Under the pieces are notes generated by a model, which saw only the letters and a program-made list of their open reading frames with translations, did not search any database and had not been told where the DNA came from. From the NCBI GenBank assembly GCA_009768925.2, contig VHIT02000036.1:269577-333576 (forward strand): 64,000 nt of DNA, in the 5' to 3' direction. Of the stretch, positions 59,553 through 64,000 are shown in pieces; position 1 is the stretch's first letter; each line of letters opens with the position of its first letter. This stretch comes from Cryptosporidium bovis (taxonomy: Eukaryota; Apicomplexa; Conoidasida; Eucoccidiorida; Cryptosporidiidae). The translations under genes and the position numbers were made by a program.

Positions 59553-60734
59553 TCACTTGGAAATACTTACAGAGTTTCCAAATCCATATATTTGACCATT
59601 GAAAAGATTATCATCGATACAAGAATCGAGATAATTTCTAATTAATTTAAAAAAAGTACAACAAGTAACGAGAGCATCGGAACCAGCCTGATGAGCGATT
59701 CCAATTCTTTGTATCTCTAAGTGTTCAGAAAGCTTTTGCAAAGAATTGAGGTGATTCAAGTTTTGTATTTGTTTAAGAATAAATTTGATATCATACAATG
59801 TGGGGAATAACATTTTAACGGTCTCAAAAAAATTAGACTCCGATTCAGGTAGTGGCTTTGAGCTTAGGATTTTGACCAAGTAAGCAAAGTCATAACAACC
59901 GTGAAAACTTATCCACTTTACTTTTGGGTTTAGGATCAAACCACTTCCATACATATATTCACCAAAACACATAAAATCTATACCATTATTGTGGTGTTTA
60001 TCAAATTCTATGCCAGAATGGCGCAAAAACTGTATAGACTCTTGTGAATATATGTCATTCTCCATGTCAAATTTAAAGTTAAACTGAAATGTTGAGTAAG
60101 TATTTATGGGAGCCTTCCCGTATTTGTTGCGGAAGCTTAGACCTATCTGTATTACCTTCAATAAGTCAACATTAAATCTCACTGTTTGATAGTAATATTC
60201 GTGAAAATTACTTGTTGGACGAACTACCACACCTGGAAATTCAGTATCTATTGCAACAAATGAATATTCATCTACTATTTCAGATATTTTGTCAAATGCA
60301 TCTTTTATATTGTTCTGCCACACTTCGAATATGACACCACAGTTGTTTCTGTCAGAATTATCAGCAACAATAGTGCCATTATTCACAATATTACATGAAT
60401 CTGTATTAATATCGTCATTGGCACTTACAAAGCTGGGATTGCAAATGTCATTATTAGCAATGCCAATGTTACCAGCATTTCCGGCATTAATTGTATTACT
60501 GCCATTATTTGCGTCACTAGGCATAGTATCACTGGAGCTTATATTGTTGTCCGCCTTAGACTCACTCTCATTCGCCTCGACCTCATTGTTGTTGTTGCAA
60601 ATGTTACTATCATTGAGTGTGGCGGATGAATTTGATTCTGTCGCTGATGCCATCTGCTCTCCTAACTCGTTTGTTTCGTCTCCTGTTGTTGAGTTGGATG
60701 TGGGGGTCACCGTTTCATCATTGTAGAATACCAT
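59553..60734 (-). CDS. CAF1: CAF1/POP2 (CNOT7-type) deadenylase with Asn-rich N-terminal extension
   Basis: CAF1 is the DEDD-family 3'-5' poly(A) exonuclease of the CCR4-NOT complex. The 393-aa protein has about 135 aa of Asn/Ser/Ala/Asp-rich sequence, then the nuclease. The four acidic ligands are visible: Asp and Glu in VAIDTEFPGVV, Asp in ISFHGCYDFAYLVK and Asp in AHQAGSDALVT, whose His is also conserved. QTVRFNVDLLKVIQIGLSF and FPTLYDIKFI match the family. The extension is unusual, since metazoan CNOT7 is about 285 aa. A GTAAGT sits in the last codons (59570 downward), so a spliced alternative C-terminus is possible, but the catalytic domain is complete without it. The ATG is at 60734. 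Confidence 0.95.
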   Translation of the reverse strand: MVFYNDETVTPTSNSTTGDETNELGEQMASATESNSSATLNDSNICNNNNEVEANESESKADNNISSSDTMPSDANNGSNTINAGNAGNIGIANNDICNPSFVSANDDINTDSCNIVNNGTIVADNSDRNNCGVIFEVWQNNIKDAFDKISEIVDEYSFVAIDTEFPGVVVRPTSNFHEYYYQTVRFNVDLLKVIQIGLSFRNKYGKAPINTYSTFQFNFKFDMENDIYSQESIQFLRHSGIEFDKHHNNGIDFMCFGEYMYGSGLILNPKVKWISFHGCYDFAYLVKILSSKPLPESESNFFETVKMLFPTLYDIKFILKQIQNLNHLNSLQKLSEHLEIQRIGIAHQAGSDALVTCCTFFKLIRNYLDSCIDDNLFNGQIYGFGNSVSISK

Positions 60735-61390
60735 TATATGACAAATTAATTATTATATTCAGTATTTGTTTGAGGCGTTATAAGTACTTACAATTAAGCC
60801 AACCACGTATATATATGTATACAACAGACCTTTCTTTAACTCGTATTTAATATATTGTATTTATCTTCATATATGTATTCATATGTACATATATACTTTG
60901 TAGTTGCTATTATAATAATAAAAAACATTAACTATACTATTTGCAACGAGCTCGGTATTTCTCCTATTGTCACAATAGTATCTTTAGTTTTAATTATGTT
61001 TTATTCTTGCATTTTGCGTAAATAAATAACTGTATAAAGAAAAAAGAACTACCCTTCCTATTATTACCTTAAAAAATTGATCTTCAAGTTTATTTTTGCC
61101 TCTCAATTCTGTATTTCAAACCCAATACCAGTTTTTTCATTCCTTATTCGTTACTATTTATTATTTAAAGAGAAGGCGCGCCTCTTCTATTTATTTATTC
61201 CAAAACTATTATTCTAGATGGGCTTTTTTGGGGCCTAGTCTAACAAATATATTAATAATGGCAAATAATTATGCTTTACCCGCCTATTTCGCTTTTTGTA
61301 TATAAATTATTAAATAGTACAAATACAGGATAAGTTATTTGAAAATGAGAGCAGGTTGCAGTGCAAATTTACAATAAAATGTGAGCATAT
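60735..61390 (-). other. CAF1 upstream region
   Basis: About 650 bp. A 69-codon plus-strand frame at 61096-61305 has no recognisable motif and overlaps the GGCGCGCC box, so it is not called. Confidence 0.5.
61175..61182. promoter_or_regulatory. GGCGCGCC palindrome upstream of CAF1
   Basis: GGCGCGCC lies within the near-palindrome AGAAGGCGCGCCTCTTCT, about 440 bp upstream of the CAF1 ATG. An 8-bp all-G/C palindrome is conspicuous in this A+T-rich gap. Confidence 0.5.
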
Positions 61391-61688
61391 TTAAATATGA
61401 GTCGTTGAGGATGGGTAACTGGACACTGGAGGAGAGCTTAAGGGCAGATATATAAGATCTGACAATACTGGAGTTTGACGGTTATTTGGATATGCACAAA
61501 TTACACAAAAAGGGCAACACTTGTAGGCAGTGACTTGTTTCCATGAGGTCGCATACGTTGGTACTGGGACTGGGTAGTTTTGTTGTTCCTTACTTCTCTT
61601 TAGCTAGAGTAAGTTGGCGCAATTACGAATATAAATTTTAAATATTAAAATTTACATGTTTCCTTTTATATTCGTTCTTGTTTGTCAT
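61391..61688 (-). CDS. Predicted two-exon gene for an 81-aa Pro/Cys-rich protein
   Basis: Exon 1 is 61688-61656 (MTNKNEYKRKH). The intron 61655-61604 is 52 nt with GTAAAT and CTCTAG ends, and exon 2 is 61603-61391, ending TAA. Both exons join in phase 0, giving 81 aa. Exon 2 reads KRSKEQQNYPVPVP, then TSWKQVTAYKCCPFCVICAY and a Pro/Ser-rich end (LPLSSPPVSSYPSSTTHI). Exon 2 is markedly richer in G+C than its surroundings, as coding DNA is here, and is open for 71 codons. Two GGCGG boxes lie 12-23 bp upstream of the ATG. No homolog recognised. The CC-x-x-C-x-x-C cluster might bind metal or be lipidated (speculative). Confidence 0.5.
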
Positions 61689-61699
61689 GCTCCTAAAGA

Positions 61700-61711
61700 G
61701 GCGGTAGGCGG
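61700..61711. promoter_or_regulatory. Tandem GGCGG boxes upstream of the predicted small gene
   Basis: Two GGCGG units (61700-61704 and 61707-61711), followed by TTGGTGGCAAAAC at 61719-61730, lie directly upstream of the predicted ATG at 61688 and 370 bp upstream of the acidic-protein gene on the other strand. A further GTTGGCGCAATT (61613-61624) falls in the predicted intron. Confidence 0.5.
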
Positions 61712-62077
61712 TTTTTATTGGTGGCAAAACCCGAATAATTGAACAAGTGTATATTTGACTTTTAAAAGAGAAATATTCGTGATTTCATTCATATTCACTG
61801 GACGCATTGTTACTTTTACTGTTAGTATTTTTAATAATTCGACTAGTAATTTGTATAGTAGTGGTCGTGGTTATTGCAAGGGAGTAATGTTGCTATGGAG
61901 TTTTTATTATTATTTTAGCATCGGTAATTCGTGATCAAATAGACATAACTGACTGGTAAATATATTGACTTTAATTACCAATATCTCTATAATGGTAGCA
62001 GTTTATTTTTCTCAATTAAACATATATCAACTAATATGAAAATAAAATGTTAAAGGAACCATTGGTTTAGATAAATA

Positions 62078-62839
62078 ATGAGTACGGGCAATAACGATGA
62101 CATATATGACTTTGGCGTTTATTTTGCCGATAATGACTGTTTTGGATGTCAAAGCAGTGTGAATATTGATGACGAAATTTTTAATTTTGGAGATAAGGAC
62201 AAAAGTGACGAAGTAATGAATGAGTTCTATGAAGATAGTGATAATTTAATGCTTTTAGAAAAAATGAACAAAACAAACATGAATGAGGATATAACAAATT
62301 ATAGCAGTGACATTGCTTCTTATTTGTCATTTTACTCCACATACTCATCTGTCTTTCCCATCAACTCTTCTTTCAATAAGTGTAGTTCTAAACCCGATGA
62401 CAAAGACGAACAAGTGAAACAAAAGGATAAAGTTTATTTTAAATATAAGTTCGACGATTTAAATAAGCAATTATTCGATGAGAATTTCACAAATAATACG
62501 AAAGACAAAAGTATTAGTGATAGTGGTAATGCTTTTGACTGCGAAGATAATACTACAAAAAGTGTTTGTGATGGTCAAATAAACGAAGATTTGATGAATG
62601 AACCCCGTCATTATGAGGACAAGTACTACGAATTCATACTTGGGGAAAACAATATTATGAATGACAGTCAAGACCCTGAACTCAAAGAAATTTCATTTAA
62701 TCTCTTAAATTCTTCGAATAACATTGACGATGAATTTTTAGTTAATATCCTCAATGAACTTAAAAACACAATTGATACTAACAATGTTAATCAAATTAAT
62801 GTTTTTGATGAAATGAAAGTGAATGACAACAATACATAA
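62078..62839 (+). CDS. Acidic Asn/Asp-rich protein of unknown function (253 aa)
   Basis: I do not recognise this protein. It starts MSTGNNDDIYDFGVYF and is rich in Asp, Asn, Glu and Ser throughout, with a more structured-looking middle (KVYFKYKFDDLNKQLFDENF) and a C-terminal helix-like segment (DEFLVNILNELKNTIDTN). Repeated DFG/NFGD/DCFGC pieces near the N-terminus are suggestive but not a known domain. No signal peptide or membrane segment was seen. The acidic, probably disordered composition would suit a transcription or nuclear protein (inference). A poly-A-rich leader precedes the ATG. Confidence 0.7.
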   Translation: MSTGNNDDIYDFGVYFADNDCFGCQSSVNIDDEIFNFGDKDKSDEVMNEFYEDSDNLMLLEKMNKTNMNEDITNYSSDIASYLSFYSTYSSVFPINSSFNKCSSKPDDKDEQVKQKDKVYFKYKFDDLNKQLFDENFTNNTKDKSISDSGNAFDCEDNTTKSVCDGQINEDLMNEPRHYEDKYYEFILGENNIMNDSQDPELKEISFNLLNSSNNIDDEFLVNILNELKNTIDTNNVNQINVFDEMKVNDNNT

Positions 62840-63413
62840 ATAATGTATGAATAAGTTGTTAAATTTGTTATTATTTCTTCCACACTTTTTTTAGAATTAA
62901 TTAGGTTTTTCGGAACAGATCTATTTCATTGTTTCGTTTGAATATTTATGTATTGCTATCATCGATTTATCTAGTTTCTATTCCCTCACAGCGAATATTG
63001 CTGTTGACTCGTTTTTTTATTGTACACTAAACAAGAGATATATTTTGTCGTGTCTATGCATGAGACACAAAAAACAACAATTGCGATTAGTATCTAATGA
63101 AAAGTAGAACAATCAAGTTAAAAAAGTGATAATATTGCGGGTAAGTATCACTTCTATTGGAAAAAACTAATAATCGAATCAAGTTAGGGAGCATATGATT
63201 AATTGGTGGATATCAATATACTGCATAAACTACATAAAGGTATAAGAAACAGTGGGGTAAAAAAGGCTTGTAGATAACTGCATCTGAAATAATTTTAGAC
63301 AGCAAACGTACCAACAGATAGGTTTGGAAAAGAATATCATTGTTTTTTACAGATAATTTTAGTTACGCCTTTAATTCCTAGCCAACTTGCAAATTCTTAT
63401 CACAACTTGGTTC

Positions 63414-63500
63414 TAGCGCGGAACAATACCGCCAATTCGCCTCGCCCCATGCCCACCCCCGCACACAATCATGGTGGCCATGCCGGTTGTTCTAGTGGTC
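63414..63500. promoter_or_regulatory. G+C-rich island with E2F-like boxes and hairpin potential
   Basis: TAGCGCGGAA (63414-63423), TACCGCCAA (63427-63435, the reverse of TTGGCGGTA) and CGCCTCGCC cluster here, followed by CATGG-TGG-CCATG, a 5-bp stem. GAACAA (63421-63426) can pair with the downstream TTGTTC. It could be a promoter for a gene past the window edge or a small structured RNA. Confidence 0.42.
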
Positions 63501-63908
63501 CTACAAATATGTAACTATGAAAAACAAGAGGAAAGATAATAATAAAGGTACATTACTTTGCAGTGTGTGTAATAAGAATGTATATATGTAAAGTACATTC
63601 TAATGAGTGCAAAACGCACATACATGCATGTATTCAGTGGTTTTTTAATATTTAGGTTTGGGTTGAATATTGAAAACCAAACGATTTAATCACTTAATTT
63701 TTAGTTAGATCCTCCCTTCCCTCCGTTGTTCTTTACTTAAATTTTTTTTTACCACAGATTTCTCATTCTGGTTTACCTTTGTGAAGGGGGAGGGGCTATG
63801 CTCGCAATGAAGCAAAGTCGGAATCAAGATTAGATAATAAAAATAAAGCACTTTGAAATGTAGGAGAATCATGTATAGTTGAATGAAATAATTACTTTAA
63901 AACGAAGC

Positions 63909-63924
63909 AATAATAATAATAATA
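63909..63924. repeat. AAT microsatellite
   Basis: Five AAT units plus one base in intergenic DNA. Confidence 0.8.
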
Positions 63925-64000
63925 GTGAAGTCATAATACGAGGAAATAAAAGCAGTGCAGTTGTGTCCATTTAAAAAATTACTGTTATGGGGAATGGGGG

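Larger units (their letters stand above)
62840..64000. other. 1.16-kb right-hand gap with a G+C-rich island, no called gene
   Basis: No open frame of 60 codons or more. It contains a TGCATG-centred hairpin (GTGTCT/AGACAC) at 63050-63068, a G+C-rich island at 63414-63500, a polypyrimidine/polypurine pair (CCTCCCTTC near 63712, GAAGGGGGAGGGG near 63783), and an AAT microsatellite at 63909-63924. A gene probably starts or ends beyond the window edge. Confidence 0.55.

Noticed and set aside
59553-59570. GTAAGT donor-like site in the last codons of CAF1
   Set aside because: No convincing acceptor and exon follow: the nearest TTAG would leave a 27-nt intron, and the nuclease domain is complete without it.
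63365-63385. CGCCTTTAAT resembling the U5 snRNA loop
   Set aside because: It differs from GCCTTTTAC at key positions, and no stem or Sm site could be placed around it.
1-64000. Retroelements, virus-derived elements, DNA transposons and CRISPR arrays
   Set aside because: No reverse transcriptase, integrase, transposase or capsid-like frame, no terminal repeats and no spaced direct repeats were seen on either strand.

Overview
The window looks like a nuclear chromosome segment of an apicomplexan, most likely Cryptosporidium. The DNA is very A+T-rich. Genes are closely packed on both strands and mostly single-exon, with a few short GT-AG introns. Proteins carry Asn/Ser-rich tracts, and most intergenic gaps hold a G+C-rich GGCGCC or GGCGG element like the E2F-type promoter motif described for Cryptosporidium. 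The genus call is inference from style and gene content; no species is claimed. I saw no bacterial genes, CRISPR array, retroelement, virus-derived element or DNA transposon.

Layout, left to right. 1-1088 (-): N-terminal part of the spliceosomal HAT-repeat protein SYF1. 1775-6460 (-): a SET/MYND-like/ankyrin protein. 7129-8877 (-): an unrecognised 582-aa protein. 9188-10237 (+): an ALKBH8-type RRM plus AlkB oxygenase, divergent from the previous gene. 10271-27310 (-): a 5,679-aa single-exon giant with a DUF3638/DUF3645-type P-loop core and two EF-hand-like segments. 28108-28536 (-): BUD31/G10. 29629-30387 (-): a protein reduced to the TFIIS central domain. A 2.5-kb gap follows with promoter-like sites but no long ORF. 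32943-39578 (-): a 2,211-aa protein with two PHD-knuckle-PHD arrays. 40332-41973 (+): a three-exon MAK11/PAK1IP1 WD40 protein. 42362-42583 (+): a possible small membrane protein. 42844-43473 (-): Derlin. 44118-45302 (-): V-ATPase V0 subunit d. 46172-47247 (+): a two-exon cyclophilin. 47785-53436 (+): a double-RCC1 protein with a long helical tail. 53476-54873 (-): N-myristoyltransferase. 55371-56258 (+): an HSD10-like SDR. 56840-56912 (+): tRNA-Trp(CCA). 57463-58596 (+): a four-TM protein with a myristoylation-type N-terminus. 59553-60734 (-): CAF1/POP2 deadenylase. 61391-61688 (-): a predicted two-exon small gene found by reading splice sites. 62078-62839 (+): an acidic unknown protein. The last 1.1 kb has no long ORF but holds a G+C-rich island.

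There is no operon logic; the genes are housekeeping and regulatory units under individual or divergent promoters. Functional themes are mRNA processing and decay (SYF1, BUD31, CAF1), chromatin and transcription (SET-ankyrin, double-PZP, TFIIS-like), tRNA and ribosome maturation (ALKBH8, tRNA-Trp, MAK11), and membrane or protein handling (Derlin, V-ATPase d, cyclophilin, NMT and a predicted NMT substrate).

Start sites were checked base by base. In four long open frames the first codon is TTG or GTG, so the start was moved to the first ATG (7129-8877, 9188-10237, 29629-30387, 44118-45302). Exon borders of the MAK11 and cyclophilin genes were set from GT/AG sites, reading phase and protein similarity. 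All homology statements are from reading motifs and remembered family sequences, not from a database search.
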